The translations under genes were made by a program, and so were the position numbers. The notes below the pieces were generated by a model. It was not told the DNA's origin and made no database searches. It saw only the letters and a program-made list of their open reading frames with translations. DNA of 64,000 nucleotides, taken from assembly GCF_000613185.1 (NCBI RefSeq), contig NZ_CCBB010000003.1:992001-1056000 (forward strand), given 5' to 3'. Source of the stretch: Mycolicibacterium cosmeticum (GTDB taxonomy: Bacteria; Actinomycetota; Actinomycetes; Mycobacteriales; Mycobacteriaceae). Positions 14,474 to 22,251 of this stretch are shown here, in pieces. Numbering within the stretch: the first letter of the stretch is position 1; every line of letters starts with the position of its first letter.

Positions 14474-16099
14474 GTGCGGATCTTGGGAATCAACGGGGTG
14501 TTTCACGATCCCGCCGCCGCCCTGGTGGTGGACGGCCGGATCGTCGCGGCGGCCGAGGAGGAACGGTTCAGCCGGCGCAAACACGGCAAGCAGGCGGTGC
14601 CCTTCTCCACCTGGGAGCTGCCGGTGCAGTCGGCACGCTGGTGCCTGCAACAGGCCGGCCTGGAGCCGGCCGACCTGGACGCGATCGGCTACTCCTACGA
14701 TCCGCGGCTGATGGAATCCTCCAGCCAGGTCCCGGCGGATGTGGCGGGCCTGGACCGCGACTGGGAATACCTGCGCACGATGTACGCCCAGCGCGCACCG
14801 CAGTTCCTGAAAACGGCACTGCCCGGCCTGGATCCGGGCAAGGTGCGCTTCGTCCGCCATCACGTGGCGCATGCCGCGTCCAGCGCACTGGCCGCCCCCG
14901 ACCGGGACTGCGCGGTGCTCGTGGTGGACGGCCGCGGTGAACGGACGTCGATGCTGGCCGGTGTGTACACCGATGACAAGCTCGACGTGCTGGCCACCCA
15001 GGAGTTGCCGCATTCGCTGGGCCTGTTGTACGAGGATCTCACCGAACACCTCGGATTCCAGCGGTCCAGCGACGAATACAAGGTCATGGCGATGGCCTCC
15101 TACGGCCAACCGCGTTTCGCCGACCGGTTCCGGGAGTTGGTTCATCTGACCGACGACGGCGGGTTCCGCACCCATCGGCCGGATTGGTCGTCGTTCGGGT
15201 CGGAGTGGGACGACCGGGTGGACCTGGCGTGCAGTGTGCAGCGGGTGGTCGAGGAGGTGCTGCTGGGGCTGGTGCAGTGGCTACGCGCCCGCACCGAGCA
15301 CGAAACCCTCTGCCTGGCAGGGGGAGTGGCGCTCAACTGTGTGGCCAACTCGGTGCTGCACCGCGAAGGCGGATTCGACCGGGTGTGGGTACAGCCCGCG
15401 GCCGGTGACTCGGGCACCGCCCTGGGCGCGGCGTTGGCCCTGGCCGCCGAGGCGGGGGAGGCGATCACGCCCATGGGGTCGGCCGCGCTCGGCCGCGGAT
15501 GGTCGGACGACGAGATCGTGCGGGCACTGGAGGAGGCCGCGGTGCCCTACGAACGCCCCGGGGATCTGGCCGCCGCGGTCGGTGCGGCGTTGGCCGCCAA
15601 TCAGCTGATCGGTTGGTTCCAGGGCCGTTCCGAATTCGGCCCGCGGGCGCTGGGCCAGCGTTCGCTGTTGGCCGACCCCCGGCACGTCGACAATCTGGAG
15701 CGACTCAACAACGTCAAGGGGCGCGAACAGTTCCGGCCGGTCGCCCCGATGGTGTTGGCCGAGCGGGCTGGTGAGATCTTCTCCGGCGGCCCGATCCCCA
15801 GCCCGTACATGCTGTTCGTGCACGACGTGGCCCCGCAGTGGCGCGACCGCATCCCGGCGGTCACCCACGTCGACGGGACGGCCCGCATCCAGACCGTGGC
15901 AGCCGACGATCACCCGTTGCTGCACCGGACGATTCGGGTGTTCGCCGAGGCCACCGGGGTGCCGGTCGTCGTCAACACCAGCTTCAACACCGCGGGCCGG
16001 CCGATGGTGGACAGCCCGCGCGACGCGCTGGAGTGCTTCGGCAGCGCCCCCATCGACGTGCTGGCGATCGGACCCTGCCTGGTGCGGAGGCCGCGATGA
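14474..16099 (+). CDS. carbamoyltransferase (NodU/TobZ/CmcH family)
   Basis: A protein of 541 residues, normal for the family. It starts RILGINGVFHDPAAALVVDGRIVAAAEEERFSRRKH, the first Kae1-like strand pair. FVRHHVAHAASSAL holds the two metal-binding histidines of the carbamoyl-adenylate transfer site, and CLAGGVALNCVANS and GRSEFGPRALGQRSLLADPR are the ATP and carbamoyl-adenylate motifs. The C-terminal YrdC-like part ends VVVNTSFNTAGRPMVDSPRDA. It transfers carbamoyl from carbamoyl phosphate to a sugar hydroxyl, in the cytosol. GTG start 15 bases after the UXS-like gene; the stop overlaps the next gene (ATGA). Confidence 0.92.
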   Translation: MRILGINGVFHDPAAALVVDGRIVAAAEEERFSRRKHGKQAVPFSTWELPVQSARWCLQQAGLEPADLDAIGYSYDPRLMESSSQVPADVAGLDRDWEYLRTMYAQRAPQFLKTALPGLDPGKVRFVRHHVAHAASSALAAPDRDCAVLVVDGRGERTSMLAGVYTDDKLDVLATQELPHSLGLLYEDLTEHLGFQRSSDEYKVMAMASYGQPRFADRFRELVHLTDDGGFRTHRPDWSSFGSEWDDRVDLACSVQRVVEEVLLGLVQWLRARTEHETLCLAGGVALNCVANSVLHREGGFDRVWVQPAAGDSGTALGAALALAAEAGEAITPMGSAALGRGWSDDEIVRALEEAAVPYERPGDLAAAVGAALAANQLIGWFQGRSEFGPRALGQRSLLADPRHVDNLERLNNVKGREQFRPVAPMVLAERAGEIFSGGPIPSPYMLFVHDVAPQWRDRIPAVTHVDGTARIQTVAADDHPLLHRTIRVFAEATGVPVVVNTSFNTAGRPMVDSPRDALECFGSAPIDVLAIGPCLVRRPR

Positions 16100-17604
16100 C
16101 GGCCGCCCCCGACTTCGCCATCGTGGTCCCCACCATCGGGCGCGAGTCGCTGTACCGGCTGCTCGCGGTGCTGGACCGCGCACCCGGCCCGGCCCCGGCC
16201 GCGGTGCTCGTGGTCGACGACCGGCGCGCGGCGGCGCCACCGCTGCTGGCCGTGACCGACCGGTTGCCGATCACCGTGCTGCGCAGCGGCGGACGTGGGC
16301 CCGCCGCCGCGCGTAACACCGGGTGGCGCAGTGCCGGCCCGTCGGTGCGCTGGATCTGCTTCCTGGACGACGACGTGATCCCCGACGACGACTGGCTGAT
16401 GCGGCTGGGCTGCGACCTCGAGGCGGCCGAGCGGGCCGGCTGGGCCGCGACGCAAGGCCGGCTCACCGTCCCGGCCGAGCCGGGCCGGCGCGCCACCGAC
16501 GACGAGCGGCGCACCCAGCGACTGGCCCAGGCACAGTGGATCACCGCCGATATGGCCTACCGGCGTTCGGCGTTGGTCGCCGTCGGCGGCTTCGACGAGC
16601 GGTTCCCGCGCGCGTACCGGGAGGACTCGGACCTGGCGCTGCGCGTCACCCAGGCGGGCGGGCAGATCGGCCGCGGGCAGCGGCACTGCACACACCCGGT
16701 CGCCCCGGCCGGCTGGCGCAGCGCCGTGCGCGCGCAGATCGGCAACCACGACGACGCCCTGATGCGGCGCAAGCACGGCAGGCGCTGGCGCCGCGCCATC
16801 GGGGAGGGACGCGGCCGGCTACCCGGCCATATCGCCACCTCGGTCGCGGGCCTGGCCGCAGTGGTGGCGCTGGCCCTCGGGCGTCGGCGCGCGGCCGGCG
16901 TGGCCGCGGCGGGCTGGCTGGCCCTGACCACCGAATTCGGTGTGCGCCGGTTCGCCGCCGGTCCGCGCACGGCGGCCCAGGCGCTCCGGCTGGCCGTCAG
17001 CACCGTGGCCATCCCACCGGTGGCTGTCGCGCACCGGTTGCGAGGATGGTGGGATTACCGTGGCGCGCTGCGCAATCCACCGTTGGCGGTGCTGTTCGAC
17101 CGGGACGACACCATCATCGAGGACGGTCCGTACCTCAACGACCCCGCCGGTGTGCGTCCGGTGCCGGGCGCCGCCGCGGCGCTGGATCTGTTGCGCCGCC
17201 GCGGCTTGCGGCTGGGGGTGGTGACCAACCAGTCAGGCGTGGCCAAGGGACTGATCACACCGCACCAGCTGGCGTCGGTGAACGCCCGGGTCGACGAGGT
17301 GCTCGGACCGTTCGATGCATGGCAGGTGTGTGTGCACGACGCCGGGGACAATTGTGCCTGCCGCAAGCCGTCCCCCGGGATGGTGCAGGCCGCCGCGGAC
17401 GAGCTGGGGGTGCAGCCGTCGCGGTGTGTGATGATCGGCGACACCGGCGGCGACGTGGACGCCGCGCTGGCCGCCCATGCCGATGCGGTGCTGGTCCCGA
17501 CGGAACGCACACTGGCGCATGAGATCTCGGCGGCCCGCAGCCGCGCCCGGGTGGCGCCCACGTTGCGGGCGGCCGTCGACATGGTGCTCAGGGACTGCCG
17601 ATGA
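16096..17604 (+). CDS. fused GT2 glycosyltransferase and GmhB-type heptose bisphosphate phosphatase
   Basis: A 502-residue fusion. Residues 1-240 are a GT2 domain (IVVPTIGRESLYRLLAVLD, ARNTGWRSAG, CFLDDDVIPDDDW, FPRAYREDSDLALRV). A hydrophobic region follows (about 244-285), then from ~330 a HAD-IIIA domain. This has LFDRDDTIIEDGPYLNDP (the two catalytic Asp of DxD), VVTNQSGVAKG, the zinc loop CVH then CACRKPSPGM, and MIGDTGGDVDAA. The second half is the GmhB pattern, which removes a phosphate from heptose 1,7-bisphosphate; DRDDT replaces the usual DRDGT. With GmhA and HldE nearby, all ADP-heptose steps are present. Confidence 0.88.
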   Translation: MTAAPDFAIVVPTIGRESLYRLLAVLDRAPGPAPAAVLVVDDRRAAAPPLLAVTDRLPITVLRSGGRGPAAARNTGWRSAGPSVRWICFLDDDVIPDDDWLMRLGCDLEAAERAGWAATQGRLTVPAEPGRRATDDERRTQRLAQAQWITADMAYRRSALVAVGGFDERFPRAYREDSDLALRVTQAGGQIGRGQRHCTHPVAPAGWRSAVRAQIGNHDDALMRRKHGRRWRRAIGEGRGRLPGHIATSVAGLAAVVALALGRRRAAGVAAAGWLALTTEFGVRRFAAGPRTAAQALRLAVSTVAIPPVAVAHRLRGWWDYRGALRNPPLAVLFDRDDTIIEDGPYLNDPAGVRPVPGAAAALDLLRRRGLRLGVVTNQSGVAKGLITPHQLASVNARVDEVLGPFDAWQVCVHDAGDNCACRKPSPGMVQAAADELGVQPSRCVMIGDTGGDVDAALAAHADAVLVPTERTLAHEISAARSRARVAPTLRAAVDMVLRDCR

Positions 17605-18668
17605 GCGGGGCACTGGTGGCCAGGCTGGACAGCGCGGGCGATGTGTTGATCGCCGGGCCCGCCGTGCGGGCGGTGGCCGCCACCCACGGCCCGGTCACGC
17701 TGCTGGTGGGACCGCGCGGCCGCGCGGCCGCGCAGCTGTTGCCCGGTGTGCGCGCGGTCGTCGAATGGCAGGCGCCCTGGGTGGATTTCGACTCGCCCCC
17801 GGTGACCGCCGCCCACGTCGACCGGCTGCTGGCCGCGCTCGGCGAGGCCGCCCCCGACCGGGTCTACATCGCCACCTCGTTCCACCAGTCGCCGCTGCCG
17901 CTGGCCCTGCTGTGCCGGATGGCGGGGGTGCCGTGGATCGGCGCGATCAGCGAAGACTATCCCGGCACGCTGCTCGATCTGCGCCATCAGGTGCCGGCCG
18001 GTATCCCCGAACCGGAACGGGCGCTGTCACTGGTGCGCGCGGGGGGCTGCGAGTTACCGCCCGATGACGCCGGGGAGCTGCGGGTGACACCGCAGGAGTT
18101 GAGCGCAGACCTGCGCCGCGTCATCGGCCCCGGCGATTTCGTCGTGTTCCATCCCGGCGCGGCCGTCCCGGCGCGCCAGCCGTCGGTCCGGCGCAGCGAA
18201 CGCATGGTGGCGGCGCTGGTGGCGGCCGGTCATCGGGTGGTGGTCACCGGTGATGCCGCCGAGCGTGGCCAAACCGCCTTCGTCGCAGGCGATGTCGCCG
18301 TCGACCTCGGTGGCCGGACCAGCTTCGCCGAGCTGGCCGCCGTGTTCGCCGCCGCGCGGGTGGTGGTCGCACCCAACACCGGGCCGGCGCATCTGGCGGC
18401 GGCCGTCGGGACGCCGGTGGTTTCGCTGTTCGCACCCGTGGTACCCGCATCGCAATGGATGCCCTACGCACGCAGAGTCATCCGGCTCGGCGATCAGCAC
18501 GCGCCGTGCCGTGACAGCAGGGCCCGCACCTGCCCCGTACCCGGCCACCCGTGCCTGGACGGTATCACCGACGCCGAAGTGCTCAGCGCCGTCGAACAAC
18601 TAGGAGACAGACATGACCGAGACGACGATGATCGCCACGCATCTGTCCGCGCTGCGGCAGGCCGCTGA
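17601..18668 (+). CDS. GT9 heptosyltransferase-like glycosyltransferase
   Basis: A protein of 355 residues in family GT9 (ADP-heptose:LPS heptosyltransferase fold). VARLDSAGDVLIAGPAVRAVAA is the N-terminal glycine loop, VVFHPGAAVPARQPSVRR the mid-domain loop that binds ADP phosphates, and VVVAPNTGPAHLAAAVGTPVVSLF the conserved D/N-T-G-P-x-H donor site. ATG overlaps the previous gene by four bases. Its last ~18 codons overlap gmhA by 56 bases, an unusually long overlap, and those residues are a charged tail (DRHDRDDDDRH). Proposed donor: the ADP-heptose made by the neighbours. Confidence 0.88.
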   Translation: MSGALVARLDSAGDVLIAGPAVRAVAATHGPVTLLVGPRGRAAAQLLPGVRAVVEWQAPWVDFDSPPVTAAHVDRLLAALGEAAPDRVYIATSFHQSPLPLALLCRMAGVPWIGAISEDYPGTLLDLRHQVPAGIPEPERALSLVRAGGCELPPDDAGELRVTPQELSADLRRVIGPGDFVVFHPGAAVPARQPSVRRSERMVAALVAAGHRVVVTGDAAERGQTAFVAGDVAVDLGGRTSFAELAAVFAAARVVVAPNTGPAHLAAAVGTPVVSLFAPVVPASQWMPYARRVIRLGDQHAPCRDSRARTCPVPGHPCLDGITDAEVLSAVEQLGDRHDRDDDDRHASVRAAAGR

Positions 18669-19197
18669 CCACATCGCCGGTCAGGAACACCGCATCGGCC
18701 GGTGGGGCCGGCAGCTGGCCGCGGTCCTGGGCACCGGTGGCCGGTTGCTGGCGTGCGGTAACGGTGGCAGCGCGGCCGAGGCCCAGCACCTGACCGCGGA
18801 ACTGGTCGGCCGGTTCCGCGACGAGCGACAACCGTTGTCGGCCATCTCCTTACATGCCGACACCTCGGCGCTCACCGCGATCGCCAACGACTACGGCGTC
18901 GACGAGATGTTCGCCAGGGGAGTGCGCGCCCACGGGCGTCCCGGTGACGTGCTGGTCGCCTTGTCGACGAGCGGCACCAGCCCCAACGTGCTCGCCGCGG
19001 TCAAGGCCGCGCACGAGGTGGGTATGACCACCTGGGCGCTGACCGGCCCGGCGCCCAATCCGCTGGCCGCCATGTGCGATGACGCCCTGTGTGTGGAGGC
19101 CACCAGCACGGCCACCGTGCAGGAGATGCACCTGTTCCTGGTACACGCGCTGTGCATCGAACTCGACGAGCAGCTGCTGGGCGGTCACCGTGGCTAG
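18613..19197 (+). CDS. gmhA: sedoheptulose 7-phosphate isomerase
   Basis: A protein of 194 residues, the usual GmhA length. It contains the SIS fold with GGRLLACGNGGSAAEAQHLTAELVGRF (phosphate-binding loop and the His/Glu pair), ERQPLSAISLHADTSALTAIANDYG, LVALSTSGTSPNVLAAV and the C-terminal TVQEMHLFLVHALC. All are hallmarks of GmhA, which isomerises sedoheptulose 7-phosphate to D-glycero-D-manno-heptose 7-phosphate. An AGGAGACAGAC ribosome site precedes ATG 18613. This is the entry step into the heptose pathway of the cluster. Confidence 0.93.
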   Translation: MTETTMIATHLSALRQAADHIAGQEHRIGRWGRQLAAVLGTGGRLLACGNGGSAAEAQHLTAELVGRFRDERQPLSAISLHADTSALTAIANDYGVDEMFARGVRAHGRPGDVLVALSTSGTSPNVLAAVKAAHEVGMTTWALTGPAPNPLAAMCDDALCVEATSTATVQEMHLFLVHALCIELDEQLLGGHRG

Positions 19198-20596
19198 CCC
19201 CCGCGCAGCGCGCATCGTGGTTGTCGGCGACTCGATGCTCGACATCGACGTGGACGGCACCGCCGACCGCCTCAGCCCGGAAGCGCCTGTGCCGGTGGTG
19301 GATACCCGGCGCGTCTGGCACCGCCCGGGTGGGGCGGGACTGGCCGCGTTGCTCGCCGCGCGCAGCGCCGACGAGGTCGTCCTGGTCACCGCAGTCGGGG
19401 CCGACGCCGACGCGCAGACCCTCACCGGGTTGTTGGCGGCGGCCGGGGTGCGGGTGGTGGCGCTGCCCATGGCGGGCGCCACCGTGTGCAAGACTCGGAT
19501 CCGCGCCCATGGGCAGCCGATGCTGCGGATCGACAAGGGCGACGGTACCGCGGCCGGTGCCGACCTGCCCGGCGAGGTGGCCGACGTGCTGGACCGCGCC
19601 ACCGCGGTGTGTGTCGCCGACTACGGGCGCGGTGTCACCGCGCACCCGCAGTTGCGCGGTCTGCTTTCCGCAGCGGCGCAACGTATTCCGGTGGTGTGGG
19701 ATCCGCACCCGCGCGGTGCCGACCCGGTCGGTGGCAGCGCCCTGGTGACCCCGAACCACAAGGAGGCCGGAGCCGCGACGGCGGCGGCACTGCGCAGGCG
19801 CTGGAACGCCCGGGCGGTCTGCGTGACCCGGGGTGCCCGCGGGGCCGTCCTCGACGCCGGTGACAGCGGCCCCGTGCACATCCCGGTACCCGACGGTCAC
19901 GCCGCGGCCCCGCACCAGGATTCGTGCGGGGCGGGCGACCGGTTCGCGGTGGCCGCGACCGTCGAACTGGCCCGCACCGGCGACGTGCGGTTCGCGGTCA
20001 CCGAAGCGGTGGCGGCCGCCAGCCGGTTTGTCACCGCCGGCGGGGCTGGCAGTGTTTCCAGCGCCGGCGGGGCCGGCAGTGTTTCCAGCGCCGCCTCGGA
20101 TCACACCCCCGCCGTTTCGCTCGCCCCGGACTTCGGCGCCATCACCGGCGATGTCGACTCGGTCCGCGACCGCCTGCGCGCCGGTGGGGTGCGCACCCTG
20201 GTCGCCACCGGCGGCTGTTTCGATCTGCTGCACACCGGCCACGTCCGGCTGCTGCGGCAGGCCCGCCAACTCGGTGATGCGTTGGTGGTGCTGGTCAACT
20301 CCGATGCCTCGGTCCGTGCGCTGAAGGGGCCGGGCCGACCGGTGGTGGCCGACGTGGACCGGGTCCGGGTGCTCTCCGCGCTGGCATGCGTGGACGCCGT
20401 CGTGGTGTTCGAGGAAACCTCACCGGAGGCCGTGCTGGAGCGGCTGCGGCCCCAGATCTGGGTCAAGGGCGGCGATTACGCCGACACCCGCCTGCCGGAG
20501 GCCGAGGTGGTCGCCCGGCACGGCGGTGAGGTGGTGTTGCTGCCCACCGTCGCCGGTTACTCGTCGACGAAACTGATCGCCGCCGCGCGGTCATGA
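19190..20596 (+). CDS. hldE: bifunctional heptose 7-phosphate kinase / heptose 1-phosphate adenylyltransferase
   Basis: A 468-residue two-domain protein. Residues 1-~300 are a PfkB-type kinase: VVVGDSMLDIDVDGTADRLSPEAPVPVVD, the GGAGLAALLAA loop, and DSCGAGDRFA (~244-253) with the catalytic Asp. Residues ~330-468 are an adenylyltransferase: ATGGCFDLLHTGHVRLLRQA (HxGH) and IWVKGGDYADTRLPE, then GYSSTKLI. This is HldE, making heptose 1,7-bisphosphate and, after the phosphatase step, ADP-heptose. The linker holds a GGAGSVSSA duplication. The GTG start overlaps the gmhA stop by eight bases. No epimerase (HldD) gene is seen. Confidence 0.93.
   Translation: MASPRAARIVVVGDSMLDIDVDGTADRLSPEAPVPVVDTRRVWHRPGGAGLAALLAARSADEVVLVTAVGADADAQTLTGLLAAAGVRVVALPMAGATVCKTRIRAHGQPMLRIDKGDGTAAGADLPGEVADVLDRATAVCVADYGRGVTAHPQLRGLLSAAAQRIPVVWDPHPRGADPVGGSALVTPNHKEAGAATAAALRRRWNARAVCVTRGARGAVLDAGDSGPVHIPVPDGHAAAPHQDSCGAGDRFAVAATVELARTGDVRFAVTEAVAAASRFVTAGGAGSVSSAGGAGSVSSAASDHTPAVSLAPDFGAITGDVDSVRDRLRAGGVRTLVATGGCFDLLHTGHVRLLRQARQLGDALVVLVNSDASVRALKGPGRPVVADVDRVRVLSALACVDAVVVFEETSPEAVLERLRPQIWVKGGDYADTRLPEAEVVARHGGEVVLLPTVAGYSSTKLIAAARS
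20039..20092 (+). repeat. 27-bp tandem duplication in the hldE interdomain linker
   Basis: Units 20039-20065 and 20066-20092 differ at one base (T/C). They encode GGAGSVSSA twice, in frame. The result is a flexible Gly/Ser linker between kinase and adenylyltransferase domains. Confidence 0.9.
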
Positions 20597-20614
20597 CAAC
20601 GCAAGGAGCAGAAC

Positions 20615-21310
20615 ATGCCGGCTGGTCATGTCGGGAACGTCATCATCACGGGTGGATCGTCGGGGCTCGGCGCCGCGACCGCCGAAGCGGTTGCCGCACA
20701 GGGCGGTACACCGCTGATCCTGGACCGTAGCAGCCCCACGGGGAAGTACCCGTACCTGTGCGTGGACGTCGCCGACAGTGACGCGGTCGACGTCGCGGTG
20801 CGGGCCATGGCCGACGAGGTGGACGGCCGGATCGACGGGCTGTTCACCGCCGCCGGCGTGGATGCCTGCGGCAAACTGGCCGATATCGCGACCAAGGACT
20901 GGGAGCGGGTCATCCACGTCAACCTGTTGGGCACCGCGGCCGCCGTGCGCGCGGCGCTGCCGTTCCTGCGATCCACCCACGGCCGGATCGTCACCTGCGC
21001 ATCGACGTTGGGCATCAAGGCGGTCAGCGATGCCACCGCCTACTGCGCGTCGAAGTTCGGTGTCGTCGGGTTCAGCCGAGCCCTGGCCGCGGAACTGGCC
21101 GGCGAGGTCGGGGTCACCATGCTGATCCCGGGCGGCATGCAGACGGCGTTCTTCGACGGCCGCGACGAGCAGTACAAGCCGCCGCCGGACGCCAAGCTCA
21201 ACGATCCTGCGCATGTCGCCCAGGCCATCCTGTTCGCCCTGTCCCAGCCCGCCGGCTGTGAGGTCCGGGAGCTGGTGGTGTGTGCGTCGACGGAGCCGTC
21301 GTGGCCGTGA
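20615..21310 (+). CDS. classical SDR-family oxidoreductase in the heptose cluster
   Basis: A protein of 231 residues with the classical SDR layout: NVIITGGSSGLGAATAEAVA (NAD site), LCVDVADSD, FTAAGVDACGKL, CASTLG (Ser) and YCASKFGVVG (Tyr and Lys), then MLIPGGMQTAFFDG. It is too short and of the wrong class to be the heptose 6-epimerase HldD, which is an extended SDR. It could oxidise or reduce a sugar carbon of the heptose or xylose unit, but no substrate can be read from the sequence. It lies 18 bases after hldE with a good AAGGAG site and is coupled to the GT9 gene behind it. Confidence 0.82.
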   Translation: MPAGHVGNVIITGGSSGLGAATAEAVAAQGGTPLILDRSSPTGKYPYLCVDVADSDAVDVAVRAMADEVDGRIDGLFTAAGVDACGKLADIATKDWERVIHVNLLGTAAAVRAALPFLRSTHGRIVTCASTLGIKAVSDATAYCASKFGVVGFSRALAAELAGEVGVTMLIPGGMQTAFFDGRDEQYKPPPDAKLNDPAHVAQAILFALSQPAGCEVRELVVCASTEPSWP

Positions 21311-22251
21311 CCGCCGCCGACCCCGTCGAGATCCTGGTGTTGCGCGCCCTCGGGTTGGGTGACCTGCTGACCGGGTTCCCGGCGCTACGCGCGCTGCGCA
21401 AGGCGCACCCGGGGGCCCGGATCGTGTTGGCCACCCCGGAACACCTGGGCCCGTTGGCGAGGTTGTCCCGCGCGATCGACGACATCGAACCGACCCCCGG
21501 CCTGGGTCGGTTGCGTCCGCGGCGCCGGCGGCCGGATCTGGCGGTGAACCTGCACGGTTGCGGCCCGCAGAGCATCGCCGACCTGCTCGGGGTGCAGCCC
21601 CGGTCCATCCTCACCCATCGGCACCCGGATTTTCCCGACCTGCCCGGACCGCCCTGGCGCACCGATGTGCACGAGGTGCAGCGCTGGTGCGCCCTGTTGG
21701 AATGGGCCGGGATGCCCGGCGACCCCGATGATCTCGGTATCGAGCGTCCCGAAGGATTCCCGGACCGGTCCGGGGTGGTGGTGGTCCACCCCGGTGCCGG
21801 CGCGGCGGCCCGGCGGTGGCCCGAACCGCGGTTCGCCGAAGTCGCCGCCGCATTGCACGACGAGGGCCACACCGTGGTGATCACCGGCTCCGCCGACGAA
21901 CGCGAACTGGCCGACGGCATCGCCAGGCACGCCGGGCTGCCGCCAGAGTCGGTGCTGGCCGGCGGCCTGGAGCTGCTCGACCTGGTGGCGCTGATCAGTG
22001 ACAGCCGGCTGGTCATCTGCGGTGACACCGGTGTCGGGCATATCGCCTCGGCCACCGGCACACCGTCGGTGCTGTTGTTCGGCCCCACCCCGCCGCAGCA
22101 CTGGGGACCACCGGGAACGGGCAGGCACATCGTGCTCTGGGCGGGCGACCGCGGGGATCCGCACGCCGAGGTGCCGCATTCCGGTTTGCTGCTGATCACC
22201 GTGCAGCGGGTGCTCGACGCCGGCCGAACCCTGTTGCGGGAGTGCGCATGA
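21307..22251 (+). CDS. second GT9 heptosyltransferase-like glycosyltransferase
   Basis: A protein of about 314 residues. EILVLRALGLGDLLTGFPALRALRKAHP is the classic GT9 opening with the GLGDLL loop. VVVVHPGAGAAARRWPEPRFAEVA and LVICGDTGVGHIASATGTPSVLLFGPTPP (D-T-G-V-G-H donor site) follow. It is more typical of heptosyltransferases than the first GT9 protein. GTG 21307 overlaps the previous stop (GTGA), though GTG 21301 is possible. It probably adds an ADP-heptose-derived unit, giving two heptosyl transfers in the pathway. Confidence 0.88.
   Translation: MTAADPVEILVLRALGLGDLLTGFPALRALRKAHPGARIVLATPEHLGPLARLSRAIDDIEPTPGLGRLRPRRRRPDLAVNLHGCGPQSIADLLGVQPRSILTHRHPDFPDLPGPPWRTDVHEVQRWCALLEWAGMPGDPDDLGIERPEGFPDRSGVVVVHPGAGAAARRWPEPRFAEVAAALHDEGHTVVITGSADERELADGIARHAGLPPESVLAGGLELLDLVALISDSRLVICGDTGVGHIASATGTPSVLLFGPTPPQHWGPPGTGRHIVLWAGDRGDPHAEVPHSGLLLITVQRVLDAGRTLLRECA

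Noticed and set aside
20615-21310. SDR as the heptose 6-epimerase HldD
   Set aside because: HldD is an extended SDR of about 310 residues; this is a 231-residue classical SDR with the YCASK pattern. The product of the pathway is therefore given as ADP-D,D-heptose.
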